A program made the translations under genes and the position numbers. A stretch of 64,000 nt of DNA. Source: Callaeas wilsoni (Eukaryota; Chordata; Aves; Passeriformes; Callaeidae). The stretch is taken from assembly GCA_013398955.1 (NCBI GenBank), contig VWPU01013676.1, forward strand, positions 246,725-310,724, given 5' to 3'. Below are positions 39,026-51,299 of this stretch, one piece after another; position 1 is the stretch's first letter; every line of letters begins with the position of its first letter. The notes beneath the pieces were generated by a model that saw only the letters and a list, made by a program, of their open reading frames with translations, was not told the DNA's origin and ran no database searches.

Positions 39026-41984
39026 GGAGGCTGCAGGTGTGAAAATCCACCATCCCTGCAGCGGGTCATCATCGCTGGAGCTGTTCATTTTCTCCTCATT
39101 CTGTCTCCCCAGGCTGCATCATCCTGGAAGTTACCCCTAAAAAGACAATTCCCATGGGCCCTGGGGCACAGTGTCTTTTGGTAGGAACCCCTCCCAAGTG
39201 CAGAACGATTCGTCCTAGGATGGCTGTGGCACCCTTTCTGGCACCCTTCCTAGGAGCCTCTGCTCTGAGTAGGTGGCACCTGCCTCTGGAGCTCCAGGCA
39301 GAGGCTAGTGCTAAAGGTTATTTTCCTGCTGGTAAGTTGGCAAATGTACGGCTTTGCCTGCATTTGCATTCACCCTGCTTCTCCTGCCAAGGCTGAGGCA
39401 ATCACCATCGAGAGTTCCCTCTGACAATGTTGGCTGCTGAATGCCAACTGCTGATACTGACATTTAATATCTATATGTGAGGAAAAAAGAGGATTCCCTC
39501 AGCCCTGAAGTGGAAACAGCAAAGGAGTCAATTTCTTTGCGTGGTATGGGCAGTGCCAGAAGCTTTCCCACTGCAGTATGTGAGGCTGAAGAAGTAGTGA
39601 GGAGGGGCAACATAGGCTTGGTAACACCTCTCCCTGGAGACCCAGGAGGAGTTTCCCCACCAGTGTTAGGTAGACTTGACTCTCACTTTAGGGTTGTACT
39701 TATTTATCTTTGAGAAAAATCTTCTTTTTTATTGAATCTGGGGCTTGCACACTGTAATTTTCCTCAAATGTGGCTCTAGACTAGTCTCCTGTGTCACATT
39801 CCTGCCAGCACACTGAGGAGACCGCCTGCTTCTAAAAGGTTGTGTTACTTAAAGCCACAGAAACAATAAACTCACTTGCAAAGTAAGGCTGATTTTTTCC
39901 TTGTGAAGGGGTTGAAAGGTATGCAGGATCCTGAGTTATTGTTGTTGAAAGAGCATGTCATAATTTTAATTAGAAACCAGTAGTTTGAAAGGTTTAGAAG
40001 TATAAATACGCAAGATCAGACTGAAGCCTGGCATATAATTTTAATGCCATCATGTAATTCTCATTGGGCTGAAAAGTTCTTTGTAGGTGAGGACAGGGGA
40101 AGTAGGTTCTCAGTATATATGTGTGTAGTCCTATAGTTCATAATTATGCATGCCCTGGGATTCCTATATCTTGCCAGCATAATTTGTAGCTACAGCAAGT
40201 TTTTCAGTAAAGCATCTGTGAGCCAGTACTGTCCTCATGGTCACTATCTATTACTTTTAAAGCCCCTTTATGGAGGTTTTATCAAATTATGGGGTGGTAA
40301 AAAGGAGTTCACTCTTCCACTTCAGTAAACAGATGAAGTGCTGAGCATGGAATCTAATTACCTTTATTGTTCTTCTCACAGAGCATAGCCATATCATGGA
40401 TACTGATGTAAATCCCACTGTTTTACTTAGATCTTGTTTCAGTTTCACTGAAGACTGTTGGCTTGGCTATGGTGGGGAGGACTTGGCTCAGGAGTAATGA
40501 CAAAATTATCCATCCATGGTATTTAACTTGGTGACCTATTACAGCAATGAATTCTGTAGTCAGGACATGTGCTACATAAAAGTATTTTTTTAATTTGCTC
40601 TAAATTTATTGCTGCCTGATTTTATTATTGTTCTCTCTTTCTAGGGTAAGAAGGAGAGCTGAATGACTTTTTATGCTGACCTTCTAAAACTAAAGTATTT
40701 CAGCCAAAATGCCTTAACCAACATCTTTTGGCTGTTTTCATCTTTCAGTTTAGTGGCCTTCGTCTTGCCATCACACTTGTATGAGTCAGGCCTTTTACAT
40801 AAAGCACATGGGACAGTCTCCTGCAGAGACACTGAACTACAGAATTATGCCTTAACTCATCTTTTAGAATTACTCTGATCCGTATAGTGCATAAAAATTA
40901 ATATGTTTAAAAAGATGTCTAAATATACATGTTCTTGTTAGGAAAGACCTAATTTATTAGGTAGTAAGTGTAAAAGTAAGTACACAGTAAAATTCAATAT
41001 TGAAGGAAAAAAAAAAGAACAGGATTAAGTTTAAAATTGAACTACAAGTCTGAACTCAGAAGTATAAGACTACATATATGCTTAGATATCTATTCTCTGA
41101 GCAGGCATGGATATGGATGGACAGCTTCAGCAGATAAGTTTGAGAACACACACCTCCTGGATCAGCACCTCATACTGCGAGCTCTCAGAACATACTGCTT
41201 TTCTGTCACAGTACATTATCAAAAAAATAACCTCCCTAGAGCTCAGCTGGCAATCATAGCTGCTACAGCAATACAGATTGAAAATAATGCCAGTAAATAG
41301 TTCAAGTCTGTCTAATAATGTACTTTTTGTGCATATTTAATCAGTAGGACAACTGAAGTAGAGCGCTGCTCGTCCTGAATAATGGTGGCAGCTAGATCCA
41401 GGTTCTAACAATAGTACACTGAAAAGGCATTTGTTTTAGGTATATAAAGCCAGACTCTACAGTGGGTATCAGTGATGAGTTACAAGTACAACTGTGGGTT
41501 CCTCAGAAACTTCATGGATTTTTCCTAGGGCGTCTAGAAAACATGCAAGATGCTCAGAAATGTCAATTTGAAATCTTGCCCTGAAGTTAGGGAAACAAAT
41601 TTAGCTCTCAAAAGATGTTATTTCTGATGCTGGATATTAAAGCTGTTTCTTAGGTGGGAGATGAAAACAAATGGAGGCAAATTAACAGTAACTAAAGCTG
41701 AAGTCTAATAAAAACAGCTCGAGCAAAATAAAACAAAACAAAAATAAGCAAAAGCATGCAAAGTGAAAAAAGCTAATACTTTCTTCATGTTAATAAAGTT
41801 TGTTTGTCTTTTGATAGCAAATAAATTCCTGATTTTTACAAATGAGGCTTTATTGGATAAGAATCAAGCTTTTCCACTGGTATTAGCTCACGCTGCAAAT
41901 ATCTGCTTTGGATGCCATATCTGCATTACTAGAGAGTGGTTTATTCCACAGCTTGCAGTAAGGTGTAAAGCCAGTTGCTCCTCT
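39026..41984. other. Upstream flank, no gene recognised
   Basis: Sequence upstream of the CNKSR2 promoter, falling back to AT-rich composition. A perfect + strand splice-donor motif (CTG|GTAAGT) at 39331/39332 could end a first exon of a divergent transcript, but no exon chain can be shown. Confidence 0.6.
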
Positions 41985-42420
41985 CCTTAAGGGGAGGGCT
42001 GCTATCTGCCCTCTGTTCCCCAGAGCCTTTTTGCCTTCAGAGTGGTGCCTGGACTGGTGCCTCAGCAGGGCGAGGACTGCTGTCCCTGCCAGGGCTGGCA
42101 TCTTCCCAGGGGGAGGGGGAAAGACGTTTAGGGGGAGGGCAATAACAAATAGCCTTGGTGCCGGGGGGCCATGGGCAAGCAGAGGAGGAAGGGGAAGGTT
42201 CATGATCAGAGGCACAGTAAGGTGGTAAGCCTCTGAGAAGGGCAGACATGGGGCTGATAAGAAAGTGTAGAGGAGCAAAGGGGCTTAGATGCAGTTGAAG
42301 ACCCAGGCTGATTTAGACTGGGGTCTAAGTCTGAGCAGTTGTCCCTGGCAGTGGGGAGGTGGGAAGGCATGGGGATGGGAAGGGGGCCCATGCCAGCTGA
42401 GGAAAGCAGGTGGCTCTCCT
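41985..42420. other. G-rich patch in upstream flank
   Basis: Local rise in G+C with two direct GGGGGAGGG blocks (42109-42117 and 42131-42139) and purine-rich runs on the + strand. It has few CpGs, so it is not a CpG island. No product or repeat family was recognised. Confidence 0.5.
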
Positions 42421-45400
42421 GTCTGTGCCTCGGGGGTCTGCATGGCCCACTGCTCCCTGGCAGCTGGCTGCTGCGTGCTTCCTGATCGTGGGCAGCCTCT
42501 ACCTATACAACAAAGATGGCAAAAAGACAGTGAGCCTCCAGAGACTTAGGGCCTGCGTTGGGATCTTGCTGTTCCCTCATTTCTTACCACTCATCTTCTT
42601 CAACCTGCTTGAAAGCACAAGTCTTTTAAAGTGTTTCAAATGCAAATATCTTGCCCTTAAAATATATGCCTTACATCCCTGATAGTTTAATTTGACATAA
42701 ATGGGGGGGATGTTGTTGTGCAATTGATGCTATTTTGTATAATCAGAAATAGAAATCATAAGCCCCCAAAGATGTTTAATAATTTAAAGTATTCAGAACT
42801 CAATTAAGGCTATTAAGAGATTAGAAATTAGATTAAAGGTGGCTAAAGGGTAAAAAATTCAAGGACTTCAAACACCTTTTGTAATACAAAGGCTCTTAAA
42901 AAATGAAAAGGCTGAGAATTTCCCCAGGAAATTCCTATCATTTTAATTAGGTTTCTTCATTTAAAATAAAAAAAGAAACCACACAATTTGAGTCCCACTT
43001 CCTCTCTCAAGCAGTGGACTCAAGTAATTGCCTGCTGAGACCTCCTCCTTTTCCAGGTTTGGGGGAATGTACAAAGGTTTAATAGGTTTTCACTACCAGG
43101 AGGGACCACCCAACCATCTGACGTGTTCTCCTGCATTGATGCCTGCCAAAGAAATTCTCCCAGCCTTTCCTTGGTGGTGGGAATTACCTTTCCTCTGATC
43201 ATGTTTTCTCTGGCCCAAACTGTATCCATTTCTCATTTCCTTCCATATGGAGTCAAGTCGCTGGTTCCTTTTGTCCCTGAAAAGAAGAGGAATCCCTGGA
43301 AATGTGGAAGGCTCTTGTCTTTCTGCATCTCATGGTTTTTCCCAGCTGGTGCTGCTTCACAACAATGGGAAAGATGGGAAAGAACAATGCTGCCATGAGG
43401 AATGTGCAAGCCAGTGGCAGAGGGGCAACAGATATGTCCCTGCAGATGCAGATGGTTTTTCAGGAGCATTGGCCACTGAGTTGGACCTGTGTGGGGAGCT
43501 GCCATCTCAAAAGAACAGTTTTCTGTTCCTTTGTGAAAATAAATACACATGGATTTCCTATGTGGGCCTTCTCATTTTCTGTTTTTCAGTCACAAGCTCT
43601 TGGAGGCTGTTTGTTCTTCAGCTTGGCTAAGGCTCCACCTCTACTGCTGCCACACAAATGACCTGTCCCAAACAATAAGAAACCCAAGGGAAGTGTGCTT
43701 CTGTGTTAAAATTATGTAGAAAAAGATTATAAAAGAAAACAGCAACTAATTATTAACATCAGGTTCCTACTCAGGTCCCCACATTATTAGCATCACAAAT
43801 GTAAAATGGCTGCCAACAAGATTCAGCTTGGAAATCTCATTAGAAGGAAATGTCACAGTTTATTCCTGGTGATAAATGCTATTTTATTGCCTTTGGAATG
43901 GTTGGCTGGTTTAGCTAAATGCAATGGGTGGTTCCCCTTGAGGTATATATTTCTACTGATGAATTCATATTGTCTGAAGAATAATAAATATCTGATCATT
44001 TTCTAAGCAATCCTGAAAATATTTAATGTTGCCAAAGAATGCAGTCATCTAAATTGCACACTGGAGTACAAAAGAAAAAGAATAATGATATGGTAATACA
44101 AAAAGGGCAAAATCATAATGAGGAGGGACATTTGTCAGTATACTCAGAAAAGCACAATCTGTCTCCCTGGTAATTTGGTGGAGTACAGAAAGTATTACAG
44201 GCCCTATTACAAGTATTACATTTTGTTTCTGACTTCAAGAATAGTTACCATATGTTCAAAGTCAGACATGACCTCTTAAATATAGCATGTTCTTTGTTCA
44301 TGCTGTGCAGGCTTCATCCCTCTTGGACAGTATTTATTCTGAAACAAATAAAGAGAATATAGATCTTCCAGTGCCAGAAGACTTCGTATCAGCCAGCTTT
44401 TGTGGATGAACTGGACAGCAGTAGTTTGGCTCCTACTGACCAGGGAAACTTGACAGGTCTGCTTTATTTCTTATACCTAACAACTTTCTCTAAAAACTAT
44501 TTATATTGAAGTAGTCCTGAATTTCAAGAAGCATTTATTTCTTTCAAACACATTTTACAGGAAAAGAAAAAAAAACACATATTTTCAAATATTCCTGGTG
44601 TGCAGCAGCTTATTGATGTTACAATTAAATATGCCCTGATGTGCCCTGATAAGGCTATGATTAGAAGTTATTTGAGATTTAATGCATGCAACTTCGTGTT
44701 TACAGCTAGAGAAATTGATGACCTAAGGTCCTCTACTATGAGTTGTCCCTCCCGGACTCCACATTCTTCCTGGAGGTCTGTTTGGAGTGTACATAGACCT
44801 AAAGTTTCATCCATATGGTGTCACATCGACATCAAAGGGAATTTCCGGAGTCTAATGGCCAAATCAAGAGAATGCCTGCGGATCAATTTTTACCAGAGTG
44901 CATGTTAGACTTAAATACCACACAAAGTTCATATATCACATCATTACTTGGACTTTTCTATACCATCACCTTCTTATTGTCCTTTTTGTACTGCAGTTCA
45001 CAGCCAGACCTGGTTAAAGCATAAGAAACAATGATAAGGTAAAGGACTATTGTTATTATCAAAGGAAAGGATGAGGAATATTTCTGCAAACTTTTCTAGT
45101 ATTAAAGAACTGTAATAATGAAGGAGAAGTGTCGGTATAGAAAGGAATGAGGGGTCAAGATGAAAAGGTAGCATTATGAAAGGAGTGACAGGGAATACAG
45201 TACAGGAAGCAATACAATAATCAGAAGAAAATAATGCAAGAAATTGGGAAAAACAAGAAGCATAAGAGGAAATGAAAGTATATATAAGTATGGATCAATC
45301 TGTAGGTACAGGTAGAATTAAGGTTAGGGAGGGTTAGAGAGAGTGAGAAAGAGTTGAGTCAGAGTATTAAAACTGGGAGAAAATAAAAGAGAAAATGTGA

Positions 45401-46056
45401 ATGTCATCAATGCTAAGAAGTCCAAATCATGGAAAATGTTTAGAAAAAAGCTATTTTTAAAAGGCAGGTAGATTGGACAGGGTGTATTTGAAATACCTAA
45501 AGTGACTTCGTAGGAATTCAGCCAAGGATAAGTAGTTAAAATAACACTAATTAATCAGAGAAGAAAGCAGGCTCCTCCCAAAACATGCCCAAGTGCTCAA
45601 CAAAAGATTTTTGTTGTTATTTTTCTTGTTCCTTGTTGTACTAGAGCTAATGAATTGAGCTCTGCTGGATTAATAGTACCTGACTCATTCTCTAGCACTA
45701 GTCTCAGCTACTACAGACAGGCTTACGTACATAGCATTAAATAGCCTTTACCTCCAAAACTAAGTGGCTGCATGTATCCTCTGTATTTTGCATGGTTCCT
45801 GGCCATGTTAACACCCCAACACAGCTTGGGACTTGTCTGGGAGGTGTTAGCTGCGCTGGGCAACATTTGAGCAGTTTGCTAGCACAAACATTCTTATGTA
45901 TGGGAATATTCCAAGATCTAGATAGATTTTCTCCTAGGGAATTAAGGACGGATCCAGCATTCATACCACGGACTCTGGCATTGCTTTCCATGTCTAGGGT
46001 CATGTTCTGCTCTGCTCTACTCTGTCTTGAAAGCAGCATCCAGTAGGAGAAGCCTA
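42421..46056. other. Upstream flank, no gene recognised
   Basis: Mostly unique-looking AT-rich sequence. Overlapping open frames at 43120-43660 lack family resemblance. A purine-biased stretch rich in GAAAG and GGTTAGG words covers about 45050-45420. Confidence 0.6.
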
Positions 46057-46090
46057 GGCTGGACAGGGGGCTGGACAGGGGGCTGGACAG
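46057..46090 (+). repeat. 12-bp minisatellite, 2.8 perfect copies
   Basis: The unit GGCTGGACAGGG is repeated head-to-tail with no mismatch: two full copies and the first 10 bases of a third. The absence of divergence suggests a recent expansion. Confidence 0.9.
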
Positions 46091-49000
46091 TCTCCATGTG
46101 GTCTCCCAATCCCTGTACTTTGGCAACCAAAGATCAAGGATGTCCTGGAGATGTCATAAATCCCAAAGGAGAACCCTGGGGTTCTCTAGAGGTGACCTGG
46201 GAAGGTAATCTAAGATCTATCTCAAAACAGTTTAGAATCAACTGGAAGTATCACAACAGCTTACTTTCCCACAAAGTAACCCCTCCATACCTATGATTGA
46301 AAAAGCAGTAGGATGAGGACAAATGGTGAATAGCACACTACAGATGAAACCATTTGCTCTCATTTCTTAGCCCCCTTTATCTTCACAGCCTCAAAGTCCC
46401 AACAGAAAGTTGGCCATGCTGCTACCCAGACAGCCTGATGTTAATCACGTTGCTGCCCCAGTCCTGAGATCTGAAGCTTTTGTTTCTGTAATTGTCAAAG
46501 GATGAGCAGTGGGAAGTCAGGACACAGGAGTCACAGATCGAAAACTTTGGCAGAGCTCTCAACAGCAGTTTGAATAATTGCTCAGAGAAAATGCACACTA
46601 TTAGTCTCATTTCAGATTCCTTTAACCACCTCAATTTAAAAAACTGTATTAATCCCAGGGACGCTTAGGTATCACCACCTATCTAATCTCATCTTCCAAG
46701 GCATTTCCATTGTGCTCCTCTCCATAGTATTCTGAGTGTTTTAGAGAATTAAATGAGTCTACCATATAACCTAATTAATATAGATTTTTGGTTCTCGCCT
46801 AACATGGGAAGGAGGAAAAGGCACATAATTCATCTAGTTTAATTACTATTATTAAAGTTATTACAATGGGAAAGCAATGACAGAGAGGACTGCTGCATTT
46901 TAGCCAGAGAGCATTGATAACTGTGAGACTTCTGGTCTCTCGAAGAAGTGAATCCCAGAGAAAACTCTCTTCTTGTGATGTTGAACAGTATGGAGAACAC
47001 TGCGCTAGCATATCCAGATTCGTTCAAGTAGCCTTTCAGCAGCAGATACGTAGCAGAGGTGCATATTAACATTTGCACTGCTGCAGCATACATGGTTTCA
47101 TACCCAGAATGGAACTGCATCCAATTTAAGACCTGCCCTGCATCTGTGCACAGAGTTCGTATCTGAGTTTGCATAATGCATTGTGCTGATGTGAATTCCT
47201 ACTGTGCAAATGTGGCCCTATGGCTTTTTACAGCATGGATGCATTGCAAATAATCTGGAATGAGTCTGTTGAGACTGATGAAGGTCAGGTCAGTCTGCAG
47301 ACATCACAATGATTTATTTGCCCACTTTCATTCTCATTGCAGGTCAGCTGCTGTCTCTTGAACCAGCCTGAATTTTACATTTTCCTCTCCAGAGCTGTTA
47401 TTTCTCATTTGTCTGGATTACATCTGTCCACTCTGTAAGTCAACGATGTTCAGAACCAAGTCAGCATATGGCAGCCATGGACTGGGTCTCCTGTCACTAT
47501 CAGATGGAAAATATTGTTCTATCAGACTTGACTAATGGAAAACCAATAGAAATAGAAAAGCCGACGGTGATTCCACAGGCGAAAACCCTCCCTGAAACCT
47601 TTATGCAAAGTTAACATTTTAGGACCATGTTCCATCTACCTCCATGGCCACCTGGCCAGGTCTGATCATTTGGCATGGGTGACATGCTGTGCCAACTGAT
47701 GACGCAGGGAGGGACAAAAGCCTTTTTAGTCCTTGCTTGCCCACTAAACCCTCTTGGTTTGTATCTGCAGGTGCTTGGACCCAGCCTGCAGCTGTAGCAG
47801 GGTAGCAGTTACACTCAGGTGTCAAACAGAAGAGAAAAGCTGCTTGTGTAATTTCACAGGCAAGGTCTATAGAGAAGGAAGTGCAACTGCTTCTCCAGCC
47901 TTCAGAGATAAATTTAGGATGGCTCAAATGGCCGTTATGGCTTAAATGACCATGATGTGTCTTTATTTTCATGAGAGAATTTGGCAGCCAGCATCAGTTA
48001 TTTGCCAAGCAAGAGCACGCACAACCAAAAGTATGTCCTTTGTTCATAATTCATATTAAAAGGAAAGTTACTCCCTGCTGGCAATGCTAGAAATGAATCT
48101 ACCATGAACTCAATGTGATGTATTTGAAAAATTACCAACTGCCCATTTTTTTTCCTTTCAGTCCAGGAGAGAGAAAGTAACAATCCAACAGGGGAAAATG
48201 TGGAGCAGATTTTACATCTGACACTTCCTCCTGCGCTCTGCAGAAAATTGCTATCACCATCTCCAGTAATTACAGATTAAATTCTCCACAAATGTATAAA
48301 GAAACATGAATGTATCCCAATTTCCATGGCACCTGTCTTATTGTTGGTGCAAGAAATCTTTCTTATAGCTGCCAACAGTCATGGAGAAAGTCAATGGGTT
48401 ACACAGCTATCATTTACTGAAGAAGGAAATGAGTCAGTATGGGAAAGATAAAACCTTGCTGGTTAATATGCGTTTATTTGAAGGATATAAAAGTCTGAGG
48501 AATGAATTTTATTTGGGGCACTTTATGTGGGCTTGCATACTGTACTGTAAATGCAATTACTATGCAAATGCACACAGTAACCATGGAAGAAATTTAGGGT
48601 ATAGCTGGTGGCATCACTCTTGGTTTGAGATCATAGAAACTATTTTGACCAACTGATCCACTGTTACTGTGAGAAGCTACAACTGATGTTGTCTTTTGAC
48701 TTGGGGACAGATTTTCAAACAACATGCGATGAAATGTATTTTCTGGATCTATTTTTTTTCAGCATGGATGCATGTATTGGCATTGGATATGATTAATTAA
48801 TTCTGATCTCTGTAACCATTATCCCATATCTGCTCAGACCTGTGCTGACCACTTCGACAGTTGTCTTTTGTTCATCCTGCATCATACACGTCACTTTTGT
48901 GGTGAAAAACCGAGGAGAAAATTGATTGGAACCAGTGGAGAGTGGTGCTGAGTGCCTCCTCACTACAGTATGTGATACAGCTGCCAATTCAAAAGAGTGG

Positions 49001-51234
49001 GCAAGTTTCCTCTGCATCAGCCTCCTGTCTTTCTTGTTTTCTAAGAGGTCCTTTTCTGCTGCACTGTTAATCTCTGACCAGCAATGCAGGACTGCTTCCA
49101 AAGCCTTTTGTATTAGCGCTCATTCTAGTGGGTCCAATTTTCCTCTGAGTTAAACCCAATTAACTCCAGAATAACTCCATTAACTTCAAAGCACCAAGCA
49201 AGTGAGTATTAAGTGTATGAAAGAGAATTCAGCGTATTGACTTCGGTAGCACTGCTTTCCCCCTGAACACCCTGGCACACGAGGAGAGAGCAGGAACCTT
49301 GTCATTCATCACTGCCTATTAATATCGAGTATCTGGAGGTTTGTTTTAGTCTCACCTTTGTGACAAGCTTGTCAAAGAGAAGAGCAATGGGGGTTTTTCA
49401 TGTTTTCGAAAGTTGTATCATATTTCAATTTTGTTACTTTGTCATCATGGTATTTCTACCCACAAAAAGATATATAGTTCTAGGATAAATTGTTCTGCTC
49501 TGTCAGTCACATTAGCTCTTTCTAAGGTAACAACTGCAACAGAAAAACACATATCAAAACCTGTGGAAATACAGACATATAACCACAAGACTGCATATTA
49601 TTGTCTTATTGTTTTCAGAGAAAAGAAAGAGAACACTTATGGCGAGAAAACACTGGAGTTTTTCAAAAGTTAGTTTTCTACTGGCATTAATCCAGTGTGT
49701 GCACTGCTCACAGTTTGAATAAAGCTTAAAAATATCCCAAGCTATCCTTTATATATGAAAAGTCAAGTGTGTTATGATTTGTAGTCAAGTGACTACTTAG
49801 AGGAGCTCAAAGCATCAGAGAAAACCATGTCAGACTGTAAAACAGGCTTGTGTACTTTTGCACTCAATTTAAGTCACTAGTAGTACACAAGAGTTAAAAA
49901 TTGCATAAAATTAGCCTTTGTCAATCATATGTTCAATAGGACTTTGGTACTAAAGGATAGTTAATCTTTTAACATGCTATGTTGGGGAAGGATTGACCAG
50001 TAAATGAATATTCCTGTACTCCAGAAGCATTTTTTCACAACTACACATGCAAATTTATGCACCTAAACTTTTGATGTGGCATTTGAACGCAAACAGCGTG
50101 TAGTTTATGTTTCTGCCACAGAATAGAGTAGGCAGACTCATTTACCTGTTTCCAGTCTATATTGCTTCATGGTATTCATATGGGCAATTCCATTGATTTA
50201 CATCAACTCTCAAGAAGTGCATGGATGTCTCGAGCAAGCTGAGATTTTCTTTTCCTGCACGCACTCACGTGTGCATATTTGGGATTGGCCTTTTAAAAGC
50301 TTTTCCCCTGTTTGTCCTGGTGCTTGACAAAACCACTTGTCACTGCTTTCATATTTATATGGCATCTCTTGCTCAGGGATCTCAAGCAGTACAGGTATTA
50401 AAACAAGGAAATGTGTCATATTCATCTGAAATATTTACACTCTTCTTCATGCGGAGGTCACAAATATGGCACACAAAGGCTAAGCAACCTACGGGCTTGC
50501 ACAGCTGGCAGTCCAAGAGTCCTGGCTCTCAGCCTCATAGCCTCAAGGTTTTTTTTCCCTTTTGGACATTTCCAAAATAAAGCCCATAACTACCAGAAAT
50601 GTTCCCAAAAGACTGTCCCACAGCACTCCTGAGATTTTTATCTCATGAGGTTTGGTACAGTGAAAAACAGCAAAATGCTGGTGTCCACAGGTGGATGCCC
50701 TGATGTGGTGGACAGAGAGGGAGGGAGAGAGGCTGCTGTCCCTGGCATGCCCAATATATCAGTTACAGAATGCAGCAAGTATACATTAAGTAGCTGGTAA
50801 GTATGTTTTCAAATAATCTTATGTTTTTTAAGTTGTCCAGATCATCAGAAGTGTAAAGAAATCTAAAAATACCAGAGTAAGATAGGCAACACTTCTGAAC
50901 TCTCTTTTTAAAAATATTTAGTATCATGCTGAATATTTTTAACTCTTGATGCTTTGTCTCAGCTGCCTCCTCTTTTTTACATTTTTGCCTTTTCTCATGG
51001 CTCTTGGTTATAGTGTGTTCCAAAAATGTGTGCTTGCTTTCTTGCATAAGTTCCCTGTATATTTGCTTCTCCTTAGAAGTTGAATTTGAGGTCACCCAGA
51101 AAATCTTGGCATAGTTTAAGATGTTTTATATGTTCATATTAAATAATCTAAACTTACTAAGAGATGCAAAGTTTAGTATTAAAATTTAGGGTATCATTTA
51201 GCAAAAGGTAAATCACTGGGATTTTATTGACACA

Positions 51235-51299
51235 ATTCTTGTATTCTATAATTCTTGATGTAATTCTAATATTCTAAAATTTTCTCAATATAATTCTAG
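51235..51299 (+). repeat. Degenerate ATTCT-rich tract
   Basis: Six ATTCT words in about 65 bp with irregular AT spacers (GTATTCTATAATTCTTGATG etc.). It is the reverse orientation of the AGAAT-rich tract at 19105-19166. Confidence 0.55.

Noticed and set aside
40625..40660. Possible exon start or recursive splice site (pyrimidine tract, CTAG, GGTAAG)
   Set aside because: The AG and GT are separated by an extra G, so it is not a zero-length exon site, and no partner exon is visible.
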